DNA of 64,000 nucleotides from Leptothoe sp034932105 (GTDB lineage Bacteria > Cyanobacteriota > Cyanobacteriia > Phormidesmidales > Phormidesmidaceae): contig NZ_JAYGIG010000123.1 in NCBI RefSeq assembly GCF_034932105.1, positions 1-64,000 of the forward strand, given 5' to 3'. The notes under the pieces were generated by a model that worked only from the letters and a program-made list of their open reading frames with translations, was not told where the DNA came from and searched no databases. The position numbers and the translations under genes are program-made. This document shows positions 26,552 to 35,619 of this stretch, piece by piece (within the stretch, counting starts at the first letter, position 1; every line of letters starts with the position of its first letter).

Positions 26552-27955
26552 ATGAACCACATCAAACCTTGGGCCACCCTGCTCACTGCCCTCGCTGTGC
26601 TGTTTCCCTCCACCTCAGCCAGCGCCTACTGCCGCGCCGACCTAACCCGGCAAATCGACACCATCGCAGCGCAACCCGCCCTAAAAAAAGCCCGCCTCGG
26701 CATCCTGATCGAAACCCAATCCGGCCAAGTCATCTATAGCCGCGACGCCGACCGCTACTTTGTCCCCGCCTCCAACGTCAAACTTCTGACCACCGCCGCC
26801 GCCCTCTCTAGCCTCGGTCCCAACTTCACCATCCGCACCTCCGTCTACGGCGAGCCAACCAACGGGCCGACGGCCCTCCAGGTAGTCGGTCGCGGGGACC
26901 CCACCTTTGGCGATGACCAGCTGAACGACCTAGCCAGTCAGCTCAAAGCCCAAAACATCAGCACCGTTAGTAGCCTCCTGGGCAATGACAGCCACTTTGC
27001 CGGACCCACCGTTAACCCCAACTGGGAATGGGAAGACATCCAGGCAGGCTACGGAGCGCCGACCAATAGCCTGATTCTCAATGCCAATGAGCTAGGCTTT
27101 ACCCTCTATCCCCAGTCCGTGGGCCAACCCCTGCGGATTGAATGGGATGACCCCAGCCTCCAGGGGCAATGGCAAATCGAAAACTTTTCCCGTTCCGTCG
27201 CAGCCGGTCAGCCCGAATACATTGACATTGGTCGCGATCTCAGTCGCCCTATCCTGCGGGTCTATGGTCAGCTGGTCTCCGGTGCGGCCCCCGATACGTC
27301 CTCGGTGGCAGTGTCCAACCCAGCCAATTACTTTCTCGACCGCTTTCGACACACCCTGAGTCGCCAAGGCATTACCGTTACCCAAAGCGGCCTGACCACC
27401 GTTGACCCCAGCAGCTCGGAACTGGCGTCGGTAACATCCCCTCCCCTGGCCCAGTGGTTAGTGACCACCAACCGTAATAGCAAGAATATCTACGCTGAAG
27501 CCATACTCAAATCCCTGGGGGCGAGCAACACTGACGATGCAACGGCAGCAGGAATTACAGCAGTGGAAACCATCCTGGAACGGCTAGGGGTAAACCCAGA
27601 ACTCTATGAAATCGTCGATGGCTCCGGTCTCTCCCGCCATAACCTGGCCACACCCGAAGCCTTTGTGGATACCCTCCAGGCCATGGCCCGCTCCCCCCAT
27701 GCCGCCACCTATCGCAATTCCTTAGCGGAGGCTGGGGTCAGCGGCACCCTGCGCAATCGCCTGGGGGAGCTTCGCTTTGCAGGTAAAACCGGGGCCATCA
27801 GTCACAATGCCTCTCTGTCGGGCTACCTAGAGCCCCCTAATCATTCGCCATTAGTCCTGAGTATCATCATCAATCACTTGGATCAGCCAGGAGCTGTCCT
27901 CCGGCGCACCATTGACGATGTGGTCAAACTGGCGGCCCAGCTGGATGATTGCTGA
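26552..27955 (+). CDS. dacB: D-alanyl-D-alanine carboxypeptidase/endopeptidase (PBP4 type)
   Basis: A 467-residue periplasmic peptidoglycan hydrolase. A signal peptide (PWATLLTALAVLFPSTSASA, cleavage after ASA) follows the ATG at 26552. All three penicillin-binding motifs are seen: SxxK in VPASNVKLLTTAA (about 69), SxN in RNSKNIYAEAIL (about 308) and KTG in FAGKTGAISHN (about 410). It trims or cuts peptide cross-links in the wall. The earlier start at 26510 would add 14 residues ahead of the signal and is disfavoured. Confidence 0.92.
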   Translation: MNHIKPWATLLTALAVLFPSTSASAYCRADLTRQIDTIAAQPALKKARLGILIETQSGQVIYSRDADRYFVPASNVKLLTTAAALSSLGPNFTIRTSVYGEPTNGPTALQVVGRGDPTFGDDQLNDLASQLKAQNISTVSSLLGNDSHFAGPTVNPNWEWEDIQAGYGAPTNSLILNANELGFTLYPQSVGQPLRIEWDDPSLQGQWQIENFSRSVAAGQPEYIDIGRDLSRPILRVYGQLVSGAAPDTSSVAVSNPANYFLDRFRHTLSRQGITVTQSGLTTVDPSSSELASVTSPPLAQWLVTTNRNSKNIYAEAILKSLGASNTDDATAAGITAVETILERLGVNPELYEIVDGSGLSRHNLATPEAFVDTLQAMARSPHAATYRNSLAEAGVSGTLRNRLGELRFAGKTGAISHNASLSGYLEPPNHSPLVLSIIINHLDQPGAVLRRTIDDVVKLAAQLDDC

Positions 27956-28136
27956 ACCGCCTTTAAACCACGGAGATATACAGGGGGCGTTAGTCATCTG
28001 GGAATACTGCAGGGGTGTGGGTTAATATATACTTCTTCCTTAATGTTTTCTTTAGGTTCCCTATACCTATAGACGTTTCTAGGCCACCCCCTACCGCCGT
28101 TGATTGAGGGGGACTCCTGTCATTCTCCGGTACCGC

Positions 28137-31100
28137 ATGGCTCGCTTCGATTCCCGTCAAGACCACCTCAACCATTACTACCAGCAGATTCAAACCGTGA
28201 TTCTGGCGCGTCAAAACCCGGTGACGGGTCTGCTGCCTGCCAGTACGGCCATTACCACCCATGGTGACTACACCGATGCCTGGGTGAGGGATAACGTGTA
28301 CAGCATTATGGCGGTGTGGGGATTAGCCCTGGCCTATCGCAAAGTTGATGAAAATCTGGGTCGCACCTATGAACTAGAACAGAGCGTCACTAAACTGATG
28401 CGGGGTTTACTGTTTGCCATGATGCAGCAAACAGCCAAGGTGGAACGGTTTAAGCGCACCCAGGACCCGCTGGATGCCCTCCATGCCAAGTACAGTACCC
28501 CGACGGGTAGCACCGTGGTGGGGGATGGCGATTGGGGCCACCTGCAGTTGGATGCCACGTCGATTTATTTGTTGATGCTGGCCCAGATGACCAGTTCTGG
28601 GTTGCAGATTATCTACACCCGGGACGAAGTGGACTTTATTCAAAACCTGGTCTACTACATCGGGCGAGCCTACCGTACGGCTGACTACGGCATTTGGGAA
28701 CGGGGTAATAAGCTTAACCATGGTAAGCCAGAACTCAATGGTAGCTCCGTGGGCATGGCCAAAGCAGCACTAGAGGCGATGAACGGTCTCAACCTGTTTG
28801 GGGTGAGGGGGGGCCATGGGTCGGTGATCCACGTTTTACCGGATGAGATTGCCCGTACTCGCATTACCCTAGAGTCCCTATTGCCCAGGGAATCGGGATC
28901 TAAGGAAATTGATGCCGCCCTCCTGAGTGTGATTGGCTTTCCGGCCTTTGCCGTGGATAACCCGGCTTTACTCCAGGCCACCCACGACGCCATCATTGAA
29001 AAATTGCAAGGGCAGTATGGCTGCAAACGATTTCTACGGGACGGCCACCAGGCAGTGGTGGAGGATGCGGAGCGCCTCCATTATGAACCCGGCGAGCTGA
29101 AGGATTTTGAACACATTGAGTGTGAATGGCCGCTGTTTTTCTGTTATTTGCTGCTCAACAGTCTGTTTCGCAATGATGGCAATCAGGCGGCCTTTTACCG
29201 GGAACGGTTAGAGGCATTGGCAGTGAATCAGGGTGGTTTGGATCTCTTGCCTGAGCTTTACTATGTCCCCTCGTCAATGATTGAGGCCGAGCGGGAAAAT
29301 CCCCACAGCCAAAGCCGAGAGCCCAATGACAACATTCCCTTGGTGTGGGCCCAGAGTCTCTACTACATGGGACAGATGATTCAGGATGGGCTGATTACCC
29401 TAGGGGACATTGACCCCCTAGCCCGTCACCTCAAGGTGGGCCAAAACCGGCAGCCCATTGTGCAGATTTCGTTGCTTTCAGAAGATAGTGAGCTACAACA
29501 ACAGCTGGCCAACTATGGCATTGAGACCCAGGTTTTAGCCCAAATTGATCCAGTTCAGGTGCGCACATCAACGGACTTAGCTGATCTCTATGCTGTGATT
29601 GGTTGCAATAAAAAACTCCAAACCACCGGTCGCCCTGACCGTCGTTTGCGCAGTTTGGCCACATCGCGCATTTTTCGCATTAAACGGGAGACGGTGGTAT
29701 TTGTGCCAGCGTTTCTAGACCCCAGTCAGTTTTATATCACCCTCGACTATCATTTTTTAGTTTCCCAAATCCGCAGTGAACTGTCCTATATCCATGAGCA
29801 TTGGAATGAGCCCGGTCGTCCCACAGTAACCCTGCTGCTCACCCATCGCATGTTTGAGCTGGGGCATAAGGCCATTAGTGATTCGCCCCTGTTGCAGCTG
29901 ATTTTTGAGCTGAAGGATGGTGAATGTAACGGGGTGCCGGTGAAGGTGGGCTCACTGTTTCAGCTGATGTTGACGGCAGCGACGGAGCGCATGGAAGACG
30001 GACTACTGCCAGCGGCGAGCGAACCTCTGTCGTCCTACACCATGCCGATTTCGGCCTATTTGCCTCTGTCCGAGAGCAGTACTAAGCCCCTGTCCCAGAT
30101 CCAAGAACTTGATTTGGAACGGGAAACAGACGGCTGGCGATTGCTGGAGGCGCTTCAGGCCTCTGATAACCTGTACGAACAGATCGAGTTGATTAGTAAC
30201 CTCTGCCGGTTAGAACACCTGACCTATGACACGGGCTGGGGTAAGTTAACTGGGGAACAGGTGACCTTGGCTAATTTGCTCCATGAGCTTTATATCAAGG
30301 CCGGGCGATTAGAGCTGTGGGCCATTGTGCGCCGGGCGGCGGGACTACTCAATAAAATGGCTATTGGTCTGGCGGATGCGGCCACAGAACTGCTGGTGCG
30401 CCAAAAGCAAATTGCGGTGGGTAAGGCCTATAGTGAGGCTTCGTTGATTACGGATCCCCTGGCCCCTAACGATTTGTTGGCTAAGATTAATGAATTTTGC
30501 GGTGAGGACATTCGCGATCGCACCCTCACCCAAGAAATCCTGATCTATCTCAGCGTCCTGATTAACTCGGAACCCGAGCTGTTTGAAGGCCTCCTCACCC
30601 TCCGCGTCAGCTATTTAATTTTGCTGATCAACAGTGAGATCTGTCGCGACCAGTCCTGCACCCAGGACGAAGCCTACGAAGTTCTCATGGCCATGAGTCC
30701 CTTTGAAATCAAAATGCGCCTGCGAAAGGTTCTAGCTGGGTACGAAGGCCTGGATAATAATCTGTTCCGTCAAGAATCGATTCAGTCCCGACAGCCCAAA
30801 GCCGTTAACTGGGTGGTCCTCCCCCAAGCCGAAGAAACCGAACCCTCCGAGGAAGAATGGCTCCAGCGACGCCAGCGAGAGGGTAGCCTGAACCGGGTGC
30901 CCGAAGACTTTTACCCCAGGGTATGGCGACTACTCAAACACTGCAAAGGTATTGTCATCGGTGACAAGCTCGAACGCCGTAACCGCCTGATCAGCGAACT
31001 GATCCTGTCGGACACCACCCCCGAAGAAAAAGACTTTGCCCTGCGCATTGAGCATCTGTTTAACAAAATCCAAGCTCCCGAATACCGCCAGGTTAATGTG

Positions 31101-31367
31101 GAAGCCCTGATGGAACTCTCAGAACTCTTTGACACCAACCCTGAGTGGCAACTAGAGGACTATATCGTGCTGGATGTTCTGGTGGGTCATGCGGTACGTC
31201 TGGCCTGGATCGATGGCGGCGACCACCGTGCCCACCGCTATCTGCAAGACAAAGCCAAAGCCTGGCGCTCGTTTTACCAGGACACCCCCCACCGATGTGC
31301 TCAGTACATTGCCAAGGCCATGCAGTTTTTAATCGAAATTAACGAAGGGGAAATAGCATCTGCTTAG
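28137..31367 (+). CDS. GH15/phosphorylase-kinase-alpha-like protein
   Basis: A 1076-residue cytosolic protein. Residues about 1-400 form an alpha/alpha-barrel like family 15 glycoside hydrolases (TTHGDYTDAWVRDNVYSIMAVWGLALAYRK; DGDWGHLQLDATSIYLL; ERGNKLNHGKPELNGSSVGMAKAAL), and the rest matches the helical C-terminal part of phosphorylase kinase alpha/beta-like proteins. I assume a role in glycogen or other glucan turnover, but whether it is catalytic is uncertain. The ATG at 28137 is preferred over a TTG at 28104. It is a single gene with no close operon partner. Confidence 0.75.
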   Translation: MARFDSRQDHLNHYYQQIQTVILARQNPVTGLLPASTAITTHGDYTDAWVRDNVYSIMAVWGLALAYRKVDENLGRTYELEQSVTKLMRGLLFAMMQQTAKVERFKRTQDPLDALHAKYSTPTGSTVVGDGDWGHLQLDATSIYLLMLAQMTSSGLQIIYTRDEVDFIQNLVYYIGRAYRTADYGIWERGNKLNHGKPELNGSSVGMAKAALEAMNGLNLFGVRGGHGSVIHVLPDEIARTRITLESLLPRESGSKEIDAALLSVIGFPAFAVDNPALLQATHDAIIEKLQGQYGCKRFLRDGHQAVVEDAERLHYEPGELKDFEHIECEWPLFFCYLLLNSLFRNDGNQAAFYRERLEALAVNQGGLDLLPELYYVPSSMIEAERENPHSQSREPNDNIPLVWAQSLYYMGQMIQDGLITLGDIDPLARHLKVGQNRQPIVQISLLSEDSELQQQLANYGIETQVLAQIDPVQVRTSTDLADLYAVIGCNKKLQTTGRPDRRLRSLATSRIFRIKRETVVFVPAFLDPSQFYITLDYHFLVSQIRSELSYIHEHWNEPGRPTVTLLLTHRMFELGHKAISDSPLLQLIFELKDGECNGVPVKVGSLFQLMLTAATERMEDGLLPAASEPLSSYTMPISAYLPLSESSTKPLSQIQELDLERETDGWRLLEALQASDNLYEQIELISNLCRLEHLTYDTGWGKLTGEQVTLANLLHELYIKAGRLELWAIVRRAAGLLNKMAIGLADAATELLVRQKQIAVGKAYSEASLITDPLAPNDLLAKINEFCGEDIRDRTLTQEILIYLSVLINSEPELFEGLLTLRVSYLILLINSEICRDQSCTQDEAYEVLMAMSPFEIKMRLRKVLAGYEGLDNNLFRQESIQSRQPKAVNWVVLPQAEETEPSEEEWLQRRQREGSLNRVPEDFYPRVWRLLKHCKGIVIGDKLERRNRLISELILSDTTPEEKDFALRIEHLFNKIQAPEYRQVNVEALMELSELFDTNPEWQLEDYIVLDVLVGHAVRLAWIDGGDHRAHRYLQDKAKAWRSFYQDTPHRCAQYIAKAMQFLIEINEGEIASA

Positions 31368-31579
31368 GGACTGTTCTGATTGAGGTCGCCGTTGTGCTTA
31401 AGAATGTCTTTCCCCCAAGAACGCCTTCTCCCGGTTAATGCCATTACCCAACGCTTCATCGTGCCAAGTCCCTTTTCGTGACAAAGACACCCTCCATATC
31501 ATTAGAGTTATCAAAACCCATACTTGTTCTATTCGCCAGCCGCTACAATAGGACACGTTCATTTCACCCACCGTCCACT

Positions 31580-33070
31580 ATGACCGCTGCGGCACCTGCT
31601 AAGACCGAGTACGAAGCCGTCATTGGCTTAGAAATCCATTGCCAGCTCAGCACCAACACCAAAATCTTCACCCCCAGCTCGGCAGAATTTGGGGCCGCCC
31701 CCAACACCCACATCGACCCCATCACCGTGGGCATGCCTGGAGTGCTACCGGTACTCAACGAAAAGGTATTGGAATATGCAGTCAAAGCTGGCCTAGCCCT
31801 CAACTGCCAGATCGCTCCCTACAGTAAGTTTGACCGCAAACAATACTTCTACCCCGACCTGCCCAAAAACTACCAAATCTCCCAGTTTGACCTCCCCATC
31901 GCCGAACATGGCTGGATCAACATCGAACTGGTGGACAAAAAAAGCGGCACCGTAGAACGTAAGAAAATTGGCATTACCCGCCTGCACATGGAAGAAGATG
32001 CCGGGAAACTAGTCCATGCCGGTAGTGATAGCCTCGCAGGCTCAACCTATTCGTTGGTGGACTACAACCGCGCCGGGGTGCCCCTGATCGAAATCGTCTC
32101 CGAGCCCGATCTGCGCACCGGGAAAGAAGCCGCCGAATATGCTCAGGAAGTGCGCCGCGTCGTCCGTTACCTCGGTGTGGGCGACGGCAACATGCAGGAG
32201 GGCTCTCTGCGCTGCGACGTGAATATTTCCATCCGCCCCAAAGGACGAGAAGCCTTTGGCACCAAAGTGGAAATCAAAAACATGAACTCCTTCAGCGCCA
32301 TTCAAAAAGCCATCGATTACGAAATCGAACGCCAGACCGAAGCGCTGGAAAGCGGCGACGAAGAAATCATCCAGGAGACCCGCCTGTGGGATGAAAGCAT
32401 CCAGGTCACCAAAAGCATGCGCTCCAAGGAAGGCTCCAGCGACTACCGCTACTTCCCTGAGCCTGACCTGCCCCCCATTGAGGTTTCCAAAAAACAGCTT
32501 GAATTCTGGAAGTCGGAGCTACCTGAGCTGCCTGCCGAAAAACGCGATCGCTATGAAAAAGAGCTAGGCCTATCCGCCTACGACACCCGCGTCCTCACCG
32601 ACGATCGTAGCATTGCCGACTATTTTGAACAGACCATCGCCACCGGAGCTGAGACCAAAACCGTAGCCAACTGGGTGATGGGGGACATCGCAGGCTATCT
32701 CAATGCCGAAAAGCTAACCATTGGCGATATAAGCCTCACACCAGAGGGCCTAGGTGAACTAGTGAACCTCATCACCGCCGGTACCATCAGTAACAAAATT
32801 GGCAAGGACCTATTGCCCACCTTGCTTAAAGAAGGGGGATCCCCCAAGGCCATAGTCGAGGAAAAAGGACTGGTACAAATTTCCGATCCCGCCGCCATTG
32901 CAGCCATCATTGACGATGTCATGGCTGCCAACCCGGACGAGTTGGCCAAGTACCGCGCGGGCAAGAAGACGCTGCAAGGCTTCTTTGTGGGCAAAGTGAT
33001 GCAGCAGTCCGGTGGACGGGCAGATCCCAAACTGACCAATCAGTTACTCGGGAAAAAGTTAAATGGTTAG
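31580..33070 (+). CDS. gatB: Asp-tRNA(Asn)/Glu-tRNA(Gln) amidotransferase subunit B
   Basis: A 496-residue subunit that binds the mischarged tRNA and the metal centre of GatCAB. Signature regions: EAVIGLEIHCQLSTNTKIF at the start, KNYQISQFDLPIAEHG, HMEEDAGKLVH, GVPLIEIVSEPDLRT, MQEGSLRCDVNIS and the C-terminal YqeY-like tail GKVMQQSGGRADPKLTNQLL. The ATG at 31580 fits the family start. An upstream extension to 31478 is not conserved-looking. A terminator about 245 bp downstream (33315) may end its transcript. Confidence 0.95.
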   Translation: MTAAAPAKTEYEAVIGLEIHCQLSTNTKIFTPSSAEFGAAPNTHIDPITVGMPGVLPVLNEKVLEYAVKAGLALNCQIAPYSKFDRKQYFYPDLPKNYQISQFDLPIAEHGWINIELVDKKSGTVERKKIGITRLHMEEDAGKLVHAGSDSLAGSTYSLVDYNRAGVPLIEIVSEPDLRTGKEAAEYAQEVRRVVRYLGVGDGNMQEGSLRCDVNISIRPKGREAFGTKVEIKNMNSFSAIQKAIDYEIERQTEALESGDEEIIQETRLWDESIQVTKSMRSKEGSSDYRYFPEPDLPPIEVSKKQLEFWKSELPELPAEKRDRYEKELGLSAYDTRVLTDDRSIADYFEQTIATGAETKTVANWVMGDIAGYLNAEKLTIGDISLTPEGLGELVNLITAGTISNKIGKDLLPTLLKEGGSPKAIVEEKGLVQISDPAAIAAIIDDVMAANPDELAKYRAGKKTLQGFFVGKVMQQSGGRADPKLTNQLLGKKLNG

Positions 33071-33314
33071 ACTGAATTTGGCTTTATTCAGCAGCTGTGT
33101 TATTTTGCCTACGGTGAACCATATCAGTCTTTATGGGCCAGAACAGTGAGTTAGACTCTCCGGGTTCACCACTCGAAAATCCTTGACTAGATGGACTTTA
33201 CCTCAACTTTATGAATGTAAACTTCTAGCAAGATTCAAGAAAAATTGAGACAGGGGGTTACACCCCACACCCCATCTATGGCACACTATGTTAAGTAGAT
33301 GCACCCTGATGGTT

Positions 33315-33342
33315 GGAGAGCTTGTATGCTCTCCTTTTTTTT
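33315..33342 (+). terminator. Rho-independent terminator after gatB
   Basis: GGAGAGC (33315-33321), loop TTGTAT, GCTCTCC (33328-33334), then eight T (33335-33342). It lies 245 bp past gatB, so either gatB has a long 3' tail or a short RNA is made from this stretch. Confidence 0.85.
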
Positions 33343-33637
33343 GTCCATTTTTGGGTTCGACTCCGCTCCCCCATCAATACAGGCTTTAGCGGATTGAAAT
33401 GAGCGTATAGCTGGCCTCCCCAAGGAGATGGTCAGCAGCTCATAAAAACACACTCGCTCACAATTTCGCTTCTTATCCCCCAGGAAAGCCTTAGCTATCT
33501 GAGGTGCTAGCTAGACTCCGCTCAGCTAGCACCTCAGTTCGCCACACTCCAGCCCCTCAAAAAATCCGTACAAAGGTTAACAAAGAACACTTTTAGAAAT
33601 GGTCCTCAGTTAAGATTTAACCAATCCTTAAGGTTTT

Positions 33638-33764
33638 ATCCCAGGCAATCATACTTGTGGGGTTTTCACCTGGGATGATTTTCCATAAAAAACCGAGTTT
33701 AATATGCTGCTTTTTCTAACCCCATAGATCAGCCTCAGGCACAGGAAAATTCCTGTGCCTTTTT
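33638..33764 (+). ncRNA. Possible structured small RNA ending in a terminator
   Basis: In the 720-bp gene-free stretch 33071-33790, the plus strand holds ATCCCAGG (33638-33645) paired with CCTGGGAT (33669-33676), and then a clear terminator: AGGCACAGGA (33737-33746), a 4-nt loop, TCCTGTGCCT (33751-33760), and T-run to 33764. There is no coding gene to terminate here, so a short RNA is likely. I could not identify its promoter or family. The region 33345-33600 shows nothing clear. Confidence 0.35.
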
Positions 33765-33790
33765 AGTTCTGATATATCTCAACTACAGCC

Positions 33791-34132
33791 ATGAGTTACA
33801 ACTTTGATATTGTCGGCGTCTCTCCCGTTTGGAACTTTTTTAAATATCAGCAGTATGTGGAGCAGTCACCTAACCGCAGCTGTGCCTACTTAGGCAGCTA
33901 TGACTGCACCCTGGATGGGTTTATTAAAGCAACGGCACTGATTTATAAAAAGCCAGATTGGGACTGGGATACAGTAGTGAGTGAGATGGTGAACTTTTGG
34001 TTGAATGCGGGTGATCGTATGAGCCAGTGGAAGCAGGAACTGGCCCAGGCGGAGGAAACGAGTTTGATCGTTGGAAGGGTGGCAAATTTTCAGCGTTTAC
34101 GATCAGAATTGGAAGGGCTGATCGCAGATTGA
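33791..34132 (+). CDS. Conserved hypothetical protein
   Basis: A 113-residue soluble protein of unknown function with many aromatic residues (FDIVGVSPVWNFFKYQQ, AYLGSYDCTLDGFI, DWDWDTVVSEMVNFW) and a C-terminal helix. It has clear coding character and starts 27 bp after the terminator at 33737-33764. It resembles proteins often seen as hypotheticals in cyanobacteria. No motif tells its function. Confidence 0.6.
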   Translation: MSYNFDIVGVSPVWNFFKYQQYVEQSPNRSCAYLGSYDCTLDGFIKATALIYKKPDWDWDTVVSEMVNFWLNAGDRMSQWKQELAQAEETSLIVGRVANFQRLRSELEGLIAD

Positions 34133-34215
34133 CCAACAACCTCGGATTTGGTGTGATGGAAGGCTTGACCATCTTCTGAAATTTAAACAGTAGCGGCTAG
34201 CCATAGCCTTTTGCC

Positions 34216-34378
34216 ATGAACGCCTCACCATTACCCTTGACCCCACCTGACAGATGAAGCGTTTTATCAGCTTTGCCGAGCCAATCCTGATGTGAAATTT
34301 GAGCGTTCATCCCAGGGAGAGTTGATCATCATGTCACCCACAGGCGGTGAAAGCGGTCGCCGCAATGCCGATATCACC
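34216..34378 (+). pseudogene. Decayed Uma2-family fragment
   Basis: Related by sequence to the intact Uma2 gene at 25917. After ATG AAC GCC a base is lost, so TITLDP is read in another frame. About eight bases are then missing before LTDEAFYQLCRANPDVKFER, and the frame runs on through GELIIMSPTGGESGRRNADIT, where homology stops. At least two frameshifts and loss of the catalytic C-terminal two thirds make it non-functional. Confidence 0.85.
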
Positions 34379-34619
34379 TGGGAGGCGGCGAGAGCCATGG
34401 ATGGACCGTGCCCACCCTACCGTGGATTTGTCTGTCATCCGTGACAGGTCAGCAATTTACCTCAATGGCCTGGGCCATTGAGCCTATGGACTTTATCAGT
34501 ATAAAGTTGATATGGCATGTATCAAGCTATACATGAAAATCCTGGGTATTTTGGCGAATTCGCTTCCTAATTGCCATCTGTGTTGAGGAAACTAAGGACA
34601 TGTCAACAAATACACGAAC

Positions 34620-34826
34620 ATGTCCTTAGACGAATTTGAAAAATATTATCGCGAAGCAATGAGCATGGCACTGAACCAGCTACAACGGGTCACCCTACTC
34701 TCCGACAACCTACAAGACTCAGTGGAAGAGATTAGTGCCTCGTTGCAACAGCTCAATCGTACAACGGAAGCATTTATTGTCGATCAGCGCCAAAACTCCG
34801 ATGATGAATCGGATTCAGAGTCTTGA
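34620..34826 (+). CDS. Small acidic coiled-coil protein
   Basis: A 68-residue protein with a heptad-like helix (NQLQRVTLLSDNLQDSVEEI, SLQQLNRTTEAFI) and a Ser/Asp/Glu tail. It has coding-like composition and a purine-rich stretch (GAGGAAACTAAGGA) upstream. Its last 43 bases overlap the 3' end of the convergent response regulator gene. Unknown function. The region between the pseudogene and this gene holds nothing else I can support. Confidence 0.55.
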   Translation: MSLDEFEKYYREAMSMALNQLQRVTLLSDNLQDSVEEISASLQQLNRTTEAFIVDQRQNSDDESDSES

Positions 34827-35269
34827 GATGGGCTCTCAGAAGAACCTCTTTCCTCTAAGATCTTGTCTTGGAGGATGGGTTTGGGCGGCACTTTGAGCAA
34901 TGAGAGAATTTTGGCATTGAGAGTGATAGGCATAATGGGCTTAACCATATAGTCAGTTGCCCCAGCGGCTAAGGCTTTCTGACGATCGGCCTGGAACGCG
35001 TAGCTGCTAACCACCAAAATGGGTAATGAGTGAAACTGGGGATTGTGCCGGATTGCCTTAATTAGGGTGAGCCCATCAATGTAAGGCAGCTTAATGTCTA
35101 ATAAGACCAGATGGGGCATAAACTCCTGCATCATCTCAATGCAGTTGTTACCATCAGCCAAGGGCAACACCCGGTAACCACATTGCTCTAAAAAGTCTGC
35201 AAACAATACGCGGTTACCGTAGTCATCTTCTATGAGTAAAATGCGCCGTTGCTCTTGGGGAAAATTCAT
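34784..35269 (-). CDS. CheY-like response regulator
   Basis: A 161-residue single receiver domain: IEDD (acidic pair), LLDIKLPYIDG with the phospho-Asp, LVVSSYA and MVKPI with the Lys switch, then a short basic/Ser/Asp-rich tail. No output domain. The ATG at 35269 (MNFPQEQRRILLIEDD) is preferred over an upstream TTG at 35347 that would add 26 unlike residues. Its coding end overlaps the small acidic gene. The 350-bp spacer 35270-35619 shows no gene. Confidence 0.88.
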   Translation of the reverse strand: MNFPQEQRRILLIEDDYGNRVLFADFLEQCGYRVLPLADGNNCIEMMQEFMPHLVLLDIKLPYIDGLTLIKAIRHNPQFHSLPILVVSSYAFQADRQKALAAGATDYMVKPIMPITLNAKILSLLKVPPKPILQDKILEERGSSESPSQDSESDSSSEFWR

Positions 35270-35619
35270 AGGTAACCGCAGCGCACTGGTGGATTCATTA
35301 ACATTTACAGGTACGGTAACATGGGCACCGTGGCCTAACTTAGGCAAACCGACCCATCGTATTTAGTTAAGTATCTTTATCTTTAGTGAATGATGGGACG
35401 AGTAGGACAAAACTCTGACCCGAGAGAGTAGCCCCTATTATAGGTACAAATACTGGGTCATGGGTTTTCTTTCTATCAAGCGTACATACCCATGGAGCGT
35501 CTATTTATACCATGAATGCAGTCTGGAGCATGGGTGGCCATGGGCCAATGCAGATCAGACGACGACAGGAATTAGCCTTACATTCCTTCGCCGGTCGGTA
35601 ACGTTTCTATACAGTGGTT

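Noticed and set aside
33350..33385. GGGTTCGACTCC resembling the tmRNA 3' end
   Set aside because: The stem does not pair over five bases and no tmRNA tag or acceptor end is present; at most an old integration scar.
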